From positions 124,001-188,000 of the forward strand of contig JAGHQL010000002.1 in assembly GCA_020080175.1 (NCBI GenBank): a DNA stretch of 64,000 bases. The letters are read 5' to 3'. Below are positions 12,670 to 23,417 of the stretch, piece by piece. Position numbers and translations under genes: made by a program. A model generated the notes under the pieces. That model was not told where the DNA came from and searched no databases. It saw only the letters and a program-made list of their open reading frames with translations. This DNA comes from Glutinoglossum americanum (lineage: Eukaryota > Ascomycota > Geoglossomycetes > Geoglossales > Geoglossaceae). The first letter of the stretch is position 1; each line of letters begins with the position of its first letter.

Positions 12670-14270
12670 ATGTATCTTTCGTACCAGTGGCCGTTATGGG
12701 CTTGCGCTCTTCTAGTTCCTATTGCCTCTTCCGAGAATCATTCTCCGCGTCGTAAGTTAACATTCACACGTTTTTCGCCTCTTTTTCTCGCCTCTCTTTT
12801 TTTGAATATTAGATACCATACTCTTGCTCATCGGAACGGCTGCTAACGGTTTTACCTCCCCCAGGGATCTTTTACTCAGGGATATACTTTCCCACCCACA
12901 ACACATCAACCACGACGGGTACCTCTTACTCGTCGTCAACGAGCTTAATTAACCCAAACAGCTCGACTACTAGTTCCTCGTGGAATACTTCAACCACCGG
13001 TTGTGCAAGCGTCTTCTCTGCCGATGGCATATCAACCTCCCTCGAAACGGTATTTGTCACCGTCTCCAACTATACAGTGACCATGTTCGGCACTTCATCT
13101 TATGTCAATGCCTCCACCACCACCATTCTTCCACCCCCAGCCTGTTCCGTGACACCTCATTACATGCCTTATTATCATCATCACGGTAAACCACCAGATT
13201 CGCCGGAAGCTCTGCCTCCTCCACCACCCGAACCCCCTACCGCGACAGTCACTGGGACGAAGAAAGTACCTATGATCGTCTTTCAGGGGGACCCATCTCC
13301 CAAGCCCGAGTATGGAGCCGAGAGCAACGACAAGACCCCGCTCCAGCCGCAGTCACAGGTGGAAGGCCCAGCTCCTCCCACTTTCACCGGCAGCGAGAAA
13401 AAACCAGACGGCGGCTCCTCCCCTGGGAATGTCGTCAATTCCGTCATCAGTGATTACATCAACTCTGTGTTTGCGGCCAACCCTCCAAACAACGCTCCCT
13501 CGAAAGAGCTCAATAATCCAGGCCCAGGTCCAGGTCCAGGTCCAGGCCCCGGTCCCAACCCTGGCGCCGGCCCCGCTCCCCCACCTCCCGCGACCCAAGC
13601 AGTCGTCGGCGGCATCTCCGTCTCTGTCAACCCCACCGCCGCCGTCGTCGGTGGCTCGACCTTCAACATTGCACCTGGCGCCCCTCCAACGACCGCGGTC
13701 ATCGCCGGTCAGACAGTCACCATCGGACCGGAAGGTGTCGCGCTGGCAGGCACGACGATCGCGAAACCTAATGGTGGACAGGCGGCCGGAACAGCCGTGA
13801 ATGTTGACGGCCTCTCAATTTCCGTTAACCCTACCGCAGCCGTTGTCGACGGTAAGACCTACTACATTGGCCCGGGCGCCACCCCTACGACCGCTGTCAT
13901 CGACGGAAAGACCGTCAGCATCGGCCCGGGGGGTGTTGGGCTAGCTAGCACCACGATCGCGAAACCACCAGGCGCGACATCTATGACCATCGACGGCCTC
14001 ACCATCTCAGTAGGTCCAACAGCTGCCGTCATAGACGGCAAGACCTTCTACATTGGCCCTGGCGCCACCCCTACGACCGCCGTCATCGATGGCAAGACCA
14101 TCAGCATCGGTCCAAACGGCATCGGGCTGGCTAGCACAACGATCGCGGTGCCAGCCGCCACGGGCGCGGGTCCAGCGTACTACACGGGCGGGGCCGTCGC
14201 TCTTACGGGCGGGATGCGGATAGGCGGAGTGGCCATGGTGGCGGGGCTGGGAGTTTTGGCCGTGTTGTAA
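12670..14270 (+). CDS. Secreted, probably GPI-anchored repeat wall protein
   Basis: Exons 12670-12751 and 12865-14270 (GTAAGT..CCAG) give 495 residues. The start MYLSYQWPLWACALLVPIA is a signal peptide. A Ser/Thr-rich segment (about residues 30-130, likely O-glycosylated) is followed by a Pro-rich stretch and then a (PG)n run near residue 240. Next come three related blocks of about 45-50 residues, each with the pattern NPTAAVVDG, YYIGPGATPTTAVIDG, and ending GLASTTIA. The C-terminus is hydrophobic (GGVAMVAGLGVLAVL) without a following charged tail, consistent with GPI attachment. Such proteins are structural or adhesive components of the cell wall; no enzyme domain is visible. The (PG)n DNA is a short tandem repeat and may vary between strains. 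Confidence 0.8.
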
Positions 14271-14344
14271 GCAGTAGCATCAGCAGCAGTAGCATCAACA
14301 GCAGTAGCATCAACAGCAGTAGCATCAACAGCAGTAGCATCACC
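14271..14344. repeat. 15-bp tandem repeat after the wall-protein stop codon
   Basis: About five copies of a 15-bp unit (agcagtagcatcaac and one-base variants) start directly after the stop codon, so they lie in the 3' untranslated region. Confidence 0.9.
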
Positions 14345-16461
14345 ATCTTCTGCCAATCTAATGGGAGCGTTTTAATCTAGCCTCTTATTTTTTTTTCCAC
14401 TCTTTTTTTTCTAGTCGCTCGTTCTAGTAATCTTGAAACGTTGATACAATTCATGACCAAACACCCTTCTTCTTCCTGCCGCTCTTTCTCTCTCTCTCTC
14501 TCTCTCTCTCGTCCTCTCTCCGCGATCCCAAAGAACCTAATGCAAAACCGTAAACCCTCGTCCACACTGCCCTTTCTTCCCTTTCATTCCCCTTCCCTTT
14601 CTTTTTTTTAGCGATGGATTCCAGAGCATAAGCAAGCCACTATTTTACGCACCACCACCACACGGAAACCCAAAAGTTCACCACCGCCCTTTTCGTTACG
14701 GAGACGGGGACGCCCTGGAAGTATTTAGATAATACCTTCTCTCCAACCCTAAAACCCAATATTCCTGTAGATTTCCTTTTCTTTTTCTTCTTTTTTTTTC
14801 CAGCGGCTGCTTCTGGCTTATTATTCTTTTCTTCTCGATGAAGAAAAAAAATAGGTCAAGCGTTGATGGCTGGGATGAGTTGGTAGCTGGCGTGCATGAT
14901 TGTATGTAGGCTTTTGGCGCCGCGAGCTGGGTATATGCCGGAGGTTTTTAAATAAAAGAAATGCTATATACACATATCCCACGCACACACACATCCTTCG
15001 TTCTGCCGGCTACGAGTAATACATACAACCCTCCCTCTTTTTTTTTTTTGCCCTTCACGCTACGGAAGAAAAAAAAAAAGGCGTTGACACACCCTTTTCC
15101 TCCCGTGTGTGCGCGGATACCCTCCCCAAACAACAAGATACGCAGACAGCCCCTGTCTCTCCACCCCCCTATCCGCGGGAAAAATCACCATCAGGCTCCG
15201 CACGCACAAGGGTTGTGTTTGGGGTTTGCGTTTCAGCGTTACACACCACACCACCACACCGCGCCCGGCTAGCGAACCGGTGAATGGGGGGATAAATGCC
15301 CTGTTTTTTTAACCGCTCCGGCGCAGGTTGGATTTGTCGGAGCAGGGCCGGTGCGGGAACCTCCACGCCACCCGCCGCCGCCTGAAACGTCCACGTCGTC
15401 GTCGCTACACGAGGAGGGCAGGGGGGCTTTTTTTTTTTCTCCAGCCTCGCTTTTTAAATAGGAGGTTACACAGGACTTGCGTTTTTGGTGGTTACGCTAG
15501 GTGAGAGAGGTTAGATCGCGGGTGGGTTGTACACGTAGAAGGGGAAATAAATACCGCGGAGAGAAGTTTCCCCGGACATCTTATTTTATTTTATTTTAGC
15601 TTTTACCGTTTGATTCTTACTCTATTATTTTTCCGTGGTTGTGGGTGGGTGAAACGATAACGATATCTCTCTTTTTCCTCCTTCTTTGAGTGAGATATAT
15701 AATAGATAAATAAATAAGGCCGGCCGGTTGGGGGATACTCCAGGATTGGGTGAGAAATTCTGTGGGTTTGTTGTGCGGGCGATGTGATATGATCTGGGTA
15801 TGCGACGACGGGTGATATACCCAAGAGGGAAAAAAAAAAGCTTAACTATCGGTCCGACCGATTACTAGAACCTATCCTCGTGCATGGATGAGTGTGCGTA
15901 TATTGGAAGACCCAAGCCCACCCCGAGGAGCTGAGAGGAGATCCGTAAGATTTTTGGTGTGCAAATGCATATTATGGCCTAACCACTCTTCAGACCTTAA
16001 TATGATCGAGCTAGCAAAGAGCTCTTGTTAAATTGCGTAAAGAAGAGTGGAAAAGTCGAGCAAATGGGGATTCAGGCATGGATTGAGCGCATTGGACATT
16101 GTGCGCCATGTTCGCAAAGTTGTTCTATAAGGTGGAAACCGCTGTCGTGAGGGGTGGCCGAAGCAACCACCGCTGCTTAACTGGAGTTTCGGTGGGGCGA
16201 GGGCCTAGACCCCAGCATCAAAGCCTTTTGATGTGAGCCTCCGGACTTGGTATTTAATTTTTATTTTAAAAGAGCCAGTAGTTAAACTAATATTAATAAA
16301 TTAATTATTTACTTCTCTTGGTTCTCGAGTACATCAACATCAAAGGGAAGCTAGCGAGCGGAAGTAGAGTCTTAGTGGAATCGGACGGCTATTCACCGCG
16401 TGACTCCCCTCCTACCAACATCTTTCCCTCCTACACAAACTAAGATAAGATATATAGAGCT
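14345..16461. other. Low-complexity intergenic region
   Basis: No supported gene. There are many T and A homopolymers, a CT dinucleotide run at 14487-14510, and TTTTA repeats near 15582-15600. A sequence next to 16260-16320 is AT-rich. Short frames here follow low-complexity composition. Confidence 0.6.
14487..14510. repeat. CT dinucleotide microsatellite
   Basis: About 12 CT units in the 3' region of the wall-protein gene. Confidence 0.9.
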
Positions 16462-17981
16462 ATGGGCGACACCGCGCCCACATTTGGTTGGATATGTACT
16501 GACCCCTGGCTCTCGGCGATGGCAGACACCATGCTGGACCAAAAATATGAAGATCTCTTGGTGAAGGCGGGAGATACGAATGTGTACCGCCATGGCCGTA
16601 TTGGGACTGTGAATGTGGTCATTAGTTGTCTGCTAGAGCCGCCTCATGCCGCAGATGCCGCACGCACAGCTCAGAATATGGCAGCAACCTTCATTGGTAT
16701 TAAAGCTATCGTGATGATTGGGTTTGGCAGTGGAGTCCCGAACGCCGGTACTAGGTTAGGGGACTTGGTCATCAGTTCGGCGATCATACGATATGACCGT
16801 GATGCAGAGTTGAATTTGACATCGATACCAAATATCGCGGAACGCGCGGCCAACGTGCTCCAGAGAGAAATTGGACAAGATGGCTACTGGCTTTCAAGCA
16901 GTCTATATCCTGCGATCTCGAAGTACCCGGACCTGCTCCAGTTCTCACAACGACAAAATACATGTAGTGACCCTTCCGACTACCCGCAACTGCACTACAG
17001 AGACATTGGCTTAGAGAGCCAGGGTATACAGAGTGAAGAATTGCAGGACCGACTGGCACCGTTGAAGAGTATCATATGCTTCGACGATGTAGCTGCAGGT
17101 ATTTCAGCTGGAACTCTTATGGCGAAACTGGCTATTTCTGATGTTATCTCACAGTGTTAACAAACCTCCCAATCGCGGCTCCTGTCGTACTTGGGATTGC
17201 TAATTACGTAGGCTCACGAGAGGGTGATACCTGGAAAAGATATGCGGCGGCTAATGCAGTATCATATGCGAAAGAGATCATCCAAGTTATGGCGAGTAAT
17301 CTAATGAACAGCGTTCGGGGCCTCGAGGGCACAGAGGAGATTGTGCCTCCTCCTATGGACCCCAGACTACCGCCATTCCAACCTCATCAATACCCCAGCC
17401 ATGGGAATGCAGTTTTACTTGTAATCCCAACGAAGAATGAGTTTAAGAGGAGGGTTTTACAACAGGCCTTTAGACAGCGAGTGCCAAGTGACGTGGTTCT
17501 GCATACACTTGTGGTCCCAGTCGAGTCGGATGTGGGTGAACAACCCTACAACGAGGCCGGATCGACTGGTGCTCACAACCGCATCAGCAACGCCTTACTT
17601 CGTCTTGACGCTGTGGAGTACGAAGAGACTTTTAGAGATAGAAAGATAGGAATCGTCATCGTTGCGTGTATTGAAAGTTATATTCAGACCGACAACATCG
17701 ACCGCCCTACCGATTACGGGGTCGTGGCCATCCACAACGCTACTACTCGACAAACGGAGGTATGCTTATCGCGGGGCGTTACAGTGCCCCCTGCTTACGT
17801 CGATCGTGCGCGCCGTTTTGGCTTTGAAGGAGATCCAAACCGAGGCAGAGTGACAGTCGGTCAAATATTGGCGGCAAACGCGCCGGGGATAGACAAAGCG
17901 GATTGGCAAGCAGTCCTTGCCAGGCATTCTCGATACGATCTGCTGAAGGACGCCCTCGCACAGCTGCCGATCCCGTTGTAG
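16462..17981 (+). CDS. Phosphorylase-fold domain fused to DUF84 (YjjX-type) NTPase domain
   Basis: Exons 16462-17098 and 17155-17981 (56-bp intron, GTATTT..CACAG) give 487 residues. Residues 1-250 resemble the nucleoside phosphorylase/nucleosidase superfamily: VMIGFGSGVPNAGTRLGDLV matches the Gly-rich segment, and GDTWKRYAAANAVSYAKEI matches the C-terminal helix. Two key sites differ. The usual FEMEAAG is FDDVAA, and the catalytic Asp in the usual DYAD-type motif is Asn (LGIANYVGS). This half is therefore probably not a working nucleosidase. Residues about 305-487 match DUF84, the inosine/xanthosine triphosphatase family of E. coli YjjX: VPVESDVGEQPYNEAGSTGA, HNRISNALLRL, and ACIESYI in place of the bacterial AIEAGI. 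That family removes non-canonical purine NTPs. No signal peptide is seen, so a cytosolic protein is likely. The fusion role is inferred. Confidence 0.82.
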
Positions 17982-18454
17982 TTGTACATACTAGCAAAAG
18001 GGGAAGGGCTGGGTTGAAATTACCGGGTGGGATATGATCTATTGAACTGAATCAAGGCGTCACCAACGAATATAGCTGGGGGAACACCGGCCAAATGCAT
18101 CTGAATCACTGGCAGTACCGAGGAGCTCGTCCTCAACTGTAGTCTCGCAACGTATCTCAACTTCATCAGGTCTCGCCACTGCCTTAATAAGGGGTATGCA
18201 GCTCAGACTCTGTACTTGCGAAATACCCTGGTCTACACCTTTGCCAGGGATGACCAATTGGTGCCTCGAAGCGCAGGCCCTTATCGAATCAGTAACTGTC
18301 TGGTGGTCTGTTCATTTAGATCGTTGGACCCTCTCTTGAAACTAGTCATTACGTTCTAAATTTTGAGTTCTTATCCAAACAGGAGGGAAAATTAACACTA
18401 CTAAGTTTTACAGCAGGCTTCATCATCATAGTGTGCACTCAACGATCTCTGCTC
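17982..18454. other. Intergenic region between convergent genes
   Basis: I see no gene here. It should contain the 3' ends of the fusion gene and the CorA-like gene. Confidence 0.55.
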
Positions 18455-19902
18455 TTATACGGCCAGACCGTTTCCTTTTGGCTTCGTGAGGTGTCTTTTG
18501 CTCAAGGTATTTCTTACGGAGGCGAATGTGAGAGGACTTTGAACTGGCCCGTATTGCCAGACACGCCAGATGAGTACAACCACAAGGGTTGACGCAATCG
18601 TGGCCACCCAATACACCCACAGTTGCTTCGAGGTTTGCCAGGAATGGTCATTGAAAGTAAAGAAAGTTGTACTGAAGAACGCCTGTGATTGTATGAGTAA
18701 AAATAATAGACCAATTTGGAGCTGAGTATCATGTACCGAAACAAAAGTAGCCGGTAGGAACGTCATCGTTAAAACTGTGACTGATTTTATTATGTAACTA
18801 TCTTGTTGAGCGAGCATATTGTATGCCTGTACATATCCGTAAGCCTCTATAGTTGGAGCATGTGTCGGTAATAGGAAAAACCATGGAGGGATATCATTCA
18901 TTACCAGTGTGGTTTCGCTCTTAAGCCTTTCGTAATTAGAAGACGAGCGCAGCTTGAGGCCTTTCATCATCTGTAGCTGAAAGCTCGTATACTCTTGCGC
19001 GCGCTCCCGATAAGTCTTCCCCAGGCCGGGTGCGGGCAAGCAGCCGTAAACCGCTTTCTGCTGTCGCAGGATGTTTTCCATCGTTTCTATGGTCGCGGCG
19101 ATGACCTCGGAGATGTGGACCGCGTGCCTGGAGATCTCGTACATCTCTATGAAATTGGGTTTGGCGGCCTGCCTAGTCTGGTCGGGCACCCGTCAGCCGT
19201 CGTTCCCCGCAGCGCGGCGGACCGGAGATACCTTCTCGATTTCCCGGATCGGGTCTCGGATGGCCCATACGGAGTCGTCGTAGAGCTTCACTACCTGGTC
19301 TATCAGGGGGGCGTGCATCGCGAACGGATCCCTAGGGTCGAAAGGGGACTTCGCGAGGGCTTTCTGGAGTTTCGATGGTAGGTCTCCCGGCGTGTCGATG
19401 CACAAGACTCTACAATGGTCCGAGTGATCCCAGAGGGTGAAAAAGCCCATCTCGTACCATTTGTATTTTTTACCGGGCTTTGTTTTCTTGTTAACTTCAC
19501 CAGTCGCCTGTTCAACAGACTGTGTGCTCTCGTCGACGCTAAGCACCATCTTGACCAAACAGCGAAACCAGGTACCTAGAGTGCAATTTTAGTGGCATAA
19601 GATGAACTAAAGGCCCTAAGGGATAACGAACTATAGCTTTCCAGCTCCCCACCACCACCCTCAGCGTATGTCCCTTTGCAACCAAAATAGCCATTCAAAT
19701 CGGTGCATGTATTGTTGTTTAGGAAATCGGGCACGTCGAAGGGGCGCAGAATATTTCCTCGAACGGATTCTGAATTTTCGCGATCCACTTCCGACTCCGG
19801 GTTATCGCGGTCCAGCTTTGGATAGGAACCTTTGTCGAGAAATCTAGGATAATGAGGCTCGAATGCTACAATTCTCGGACCACAAGATTCTCTCTTACAC
19901 AT
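18455..19902 (-). CDS. CorA-like divalent-cation transporter family protein
   Basis: Exons read as 19902-19659 (uncertain join), 19575-19232, 19168-18905, 18826-18737 and 18682-18455. The typical fungal CorA-like block is present: YKWYEMGFFTLW, then FIEMYEISRHAVHISEV, the long helix ETMENILRQQKAVYG, ERLKSETTL joined to AYNMLAQQDSYIIKS, and the first membrane helix VLTMTFLPATFVSAFFSTTF. The second helix is WVYWVATIASTLVVVLIW. The bacterial GMN signature of true CorA channels is absent; FFSTTFF is at that place, as in many fungal relatives, so Mg2+ transport is not certain. Three introns (63, 78 and 54 bp) are multiples of three; the 63-bp one hides an in-frame TGA. The first join uses a weak donor at 19658; the protein may instead start near 19558. 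Confidence 0.75.
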
Positions 19903-20717
19903 AGCATCTTTCTGGCAGGCTTGGATTCTACTTTGTCAGATCCACTGTGGGAGCTCAGGAGAGAATACACACATTTAGGTAGTCAATCTTCCCCAATTCC
20001 CACGTTCCTGAAGCTAAAGCTAATCAACCTTTAGGGCTGGAGTTTGATTAAAACAAGGGATAACCACGCTCACAATATTCCAAGACGGTGGACATTCGCA
20101 CAGCCATGATGCGGATATTCGACAAACTAAGGGCTTATGGGATGGAGAATAAAAGCGCTCACGGAGATTCAGCCGCAAGGAAGGAGATACCCTCATTGGG
20201 AGACGCTGTGCCTCACACCGTTAGCTGGTAGGGATGTAATTTCGAGCCGCACGAGGTCGAGCCTGCAGGATGCATGGCCTTATCATTGCTTTTTTTGCTT
20301 GCAGAAACGGTGTTTCCCATCGCCTATTGTTTCCCGCTTGGACGTCCTCCCAAGACACCCAGCTGGCGTGGATGGACTCATGCAAATCAACCGCCAGAGC
20401 CAGCCGCATGTGCGGCTGGCTTTTCTACCACAATATGTTTATATGTTTGGCCCCGCGCACCCCACCACTTTCTTTCCTAGACTCAAGTAGAAAGCAGCCC
20501 TGCATTCGATACCCCATCTACCTCTACAAAAACGCCGGGGTGTGGGAGGCGGAGGGTTTTCCTTTTCTTTGGAAGGGAAACCACGACGGCTCCAGCTCAA
20601 CATCCTTGAAGCGGAGCGCGATTACAGCGCAGAGCTGCTCCTGGAGCCTCCTACAACGCCCGCACAACAGCCGCTGCCGGCCGCACTATCCTACTCCTAC
20701 CGGCAAACATCATTACG
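19903..20717. other. Intergenic region between divergent genes
   Basis: No supported gene. An open frame overlaps the start of the following phosphorylase gene but has no family signature. The region likely holds promoters for both neighbours. Confidence 0.55.
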
Positions 20718-21827
20718 ATGACGGACTATCCTCCACCTACCCGCCGCGAGGATTTCGAGATTGCTGTCATATGCGCCTTACGCATAGAGGGGGATGCGGT
20801 GGAGGCTTTGTTTGACAAAATTTGGAGAGACGAGGACTATACACTCCAAAAGGAGCAGACAGATCGGAACACCTATACTTTGGGCCTTATTGGACGTCAC
20901 AACGTCGTTCTGACATGGATGCCAGGCATAGGGAAGGCTAGTGCAGCGGTAGCGGCAACTGATTTGCGAAATAGCTTTAGAAGAATTAATCTAACCCTGG
21001 TCGTTGGTATCTGCGGTGGAGTGCCTAAAATATCAGACGGGGAAATTCTGCTAGGCGATGTCATCGTCAGCACTGGGATTAATCAATATGACTTCGGCAG
21101 GCGGCTGCCCGGAACGTTTCTTTCGAAAGATACGACGGGCAGAGCGGCTGGCGGGATGGCTTCTTTCCTAAACAAGGTGCAGGGGATCCAAGGTCACAGG
21201 CGCCTTGCGGAGAATACCTTTATTTATCTTAATGAACTACTCAAGAAGAAAGGTTTTCAAATAGCACAATATCCAGGCGCAAACGAGGACAAGCTCTACA
21301 AAGCAACTTACCGTCACAAGCATCACAACTTGTCGAGTTGCGATAATCGTATGTGCGGGAAGAGTGAAGATGAGGTCTGCGACAACGCTCTTGACTCATC
21401 TTGTATAGAGCTTAAGTGCGATGAGAAGGAGCTATTGCCTCGCGATCGGCAGGCCAGGGGAGCAGCTGGGGAGCCACCGATACCTGCCATATATTTTGGC
21501 TTGGTCGCATCTGGGGACACGGTCATGAAGTCGGGCGAGCACCGAGACAAGATTGCTGTCGCACAGAATGTCATCGCATTCGAGATGGAAGGTGCTGGAG
21601 TGCGGGACACACTTCCTTGTGTGTTTGTAATCAAAGGTGTTTGTGATTATGCAGATAGTCACAAGAACAAGAAGTGGCAGAGGTATGCTGCGTCAACTGG
21701 CGCCGCTTGCATGAAGGCATTTTTGGAAGAATGGACATCCCCGGGTAAACTACCGCAGGGAAGACCATCGCAGGCTAGAGCGATAGCTAGTGAGTGGTGG
21801 CATCCGTTCCAACTGGGGCTCTGCTGA
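20718..21827 (+). CDS. Nucleoside phosphorylase/nucleosidase superfamily protein (PNP_UDP_1)
   Basis: The frame opens with MTDYPPPTRREDFEIAVICA, the usual beginning of fungal proteins of this superfamily that are often found on NLR-type receptors. Visible motifs are the Gly-rich VVGICGGVPKISDGEILLGD, the ribose-binding type VIAFEMEGAGV (about residue 290) and the catalytic-Asp type VIKGVCDYADSHKNKKWQRY (about 308), followed by the C-terminal helix AACMKAFLEEW. Unlike the fusion protein upstream, all key residues are present, so N-glycosidic bond cleavage is plausible. About 369 residues if unspliced; a donor GTGAGT at 21790 would replace the last 12 residues and could connect to the ankyrin exons downstream. 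Cytosolic by lack of signals. Substrate unknown. Confidence 0.88.
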   Translation: MTDYPPPTRREDFEIAVICALRIEGDAVEALFDKIWRDEDYTLQKEQTDRNTYTLGLIGRHNVVLTWMPGIGKASAAVAATDLRNSFRRINLTLVVGICGGVPKISDGEILLGDVIVSTGINQYDFGRRLPGTFLSKDTTGRAAGGMASFLNKVQGIQGHRRLAENTFIYLNELLKKKGFQIAQYPGANEDKLYKATYRHKHHNLSSCDNRMCGKSEDEVCDNALDSSCIELKCDEKELLPRDRQARGAAGEPPIPAIYFGLVASGDTVMKSGEHRDKIAVAQNVIAFEMEGAGVRDTLPCVFVIKGVCDYADSHKNKKWQRYAASTGAACMKAFLEEWTSPGKLPQGRPSQARAIASEWWHPFQLGLC

Positions 21828-21844
21828 CATACCGGTGACAAAAG

Positions 21845-22759
21845 ACCGAGCAATTGGGAAATTTTTACCCACGCGTCATAAGCTCCAAGTTAGGCTCTCT
21901 TTCTTTATAGATCAGATAGAGAAGCAGAAGAGTTGTCCTCTTGTCGGCTTATCTGCCGGTCTTAGCGTTATAACCAGAAGCGCGCTTGAACATAAGACTA
22001 ACTCGAAGAAATTCGGTCATCGCTGTGCAGCCCGATGATTCCTTGCCAAAGATATCGCCTACCTCACCTTCCGACAACACTTTAAAGAGTGCTGAGCTGT
22101 TCGTGAAGGAAATCCCGTCACCCATTGTATGTACTTTCGAATGTGTTTCCTTTTCCCTTGAATTTTAGCGATCTCCTGCAGCAGCCCGATTGCGCACTAG
22201 CTGTTTCGAAACTAACTAGCGTGCCCAGACCAATTCCCCAAACTCATTAGAACTTCTACGAGCATGCCAGGAACGTAATATAGATCGCATTGAGGAACTC
22301 CTGGAAAAACCAGACACCAGCCTCAACGCAAGGGGCGACAAAGGCCGCGGTGTCCTGCACTTCGCCCTCGGCGCCGACAAAGTCAATACCAACATATCCG
22401 AGATGAAGAAAGCCACGGATATAGTCCGCCTCCTCTTCATCCACCGCGTTGACGTCAACGCGCCAGACGAGTCTGGTCTCCGCCCGATCCATTACTGTGC
22501 GAAGACGATCAACTTCGAGGCCACGATGTTTCTCCTCGACAAAGGGGCGCGGATTAATGAGCCTGATAAAAAGGGACGCACGGCGCTGCATTACGTGGCC
22601 ATAGATAGTAAACCCGACGTTCAGTTTGCGGAGATGCTTATTGGGAGGGGTGGGGAACTTGGGTCGGTGAGATTGCCGGATCTGGTACCTAGGGCGACTA
22701 CGAGCCAAAGGCATGTGAGGCGGCTCATAAAGCCGTTGGAGAGGGGGGTTGGGTGCTGA
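21845..22759 (+). CDS. Ankyrin-repeat exons, possibly the 3' part of the phosphorylase gene
   Basis: From about 22200 to 22759 a frame encodes at least three ankyrin repeats: SLELLRACQERNIDRIEELL, then DIVRLLFIHRVDVNAPDESG with LRPIHYCAK, then MFLLDKGARINEPDKKGRTA with LHYVA. Upstream coding-like pieces lie at 21845 onward (DRAIGKFLPTRHKLQVRL) and about 22038-22127 (DDSLPKISPTSPSDNTLKSA), the latter ending at a good donor GTATGT. An intron from 21790 to 21844 joins the phosphorylase frame to the first piece in phase, so a phosphorylase-ankyrin protein is likely. I could not fix the join between the two middle pieces. If not joined, this is a separate short ankyrin gene or remnant. Confidence 0.5.
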
Positions 22760-23417
22760 CGTCAGCACGCCGGCTGTTGCTTACGATGAACGCTTTTCTT
22801 TGATCCTTATTTTTGAATTATGGGAAATGCGGGCCCGATGCTAACAACTTATTATTCAGCATTGGAGGTTAGAGGTTCTGCGACCCAGGTACGGGAATTT
22901 GCAAAATACTTTTGCTAACTTCTGTGCGGATTTAATGCGGGCTTACGGCAATTTTTTTTTTTCATGATATCCCAAGGAGTCGGACTCCTTTGTCTGGTGT
23001 CTATGCTCAGTTTATCACTCTTTCATCTTTTCACGCTTTTACCGCTTTACACTTTCACTTTTATAGGATGTACTTGTATTCGGATAAATTACAGAATGGA
23101 TTCAATTTAAGAAAAGTCCTTCCTAATCTCAGTTGATGAGGCGAACTTCGGGCTCCTGCGTCAGAATGAAACATCCAGTTCCCAAGTTCCAGGTGCAGAG
23201 ATCATCTTAACGCCAGTTCGCTCACCCCTTTCAGTATTACCATTATACGGTCATCATGACTGCTCCCGAAGACATCCTGCCGCCGAACATCCTACTTGTA
23301 CCTCCCCCCCGGCGATCCTACTCGAAAGGTACCCTTTGTCCTTGCCCATTCGACCAGTTTAGACGTACCACTTACTCCTGCCCCCACTCTCTAAAGCAAT
23401 TAAACAGTCGGTCGTGC
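22760..23417. other. Intergenic region between convergent genes
   Basis: No supported gene. A plus-strand frame from 23256 is largely antisense to the last exon of the sugar transporter and is not called. Confidence 0.55.

Noticed and set aside
19193-19195. Premature stop in the CorA-like gene
   Set aside because: It lies inside a plausible 63-bp intron.
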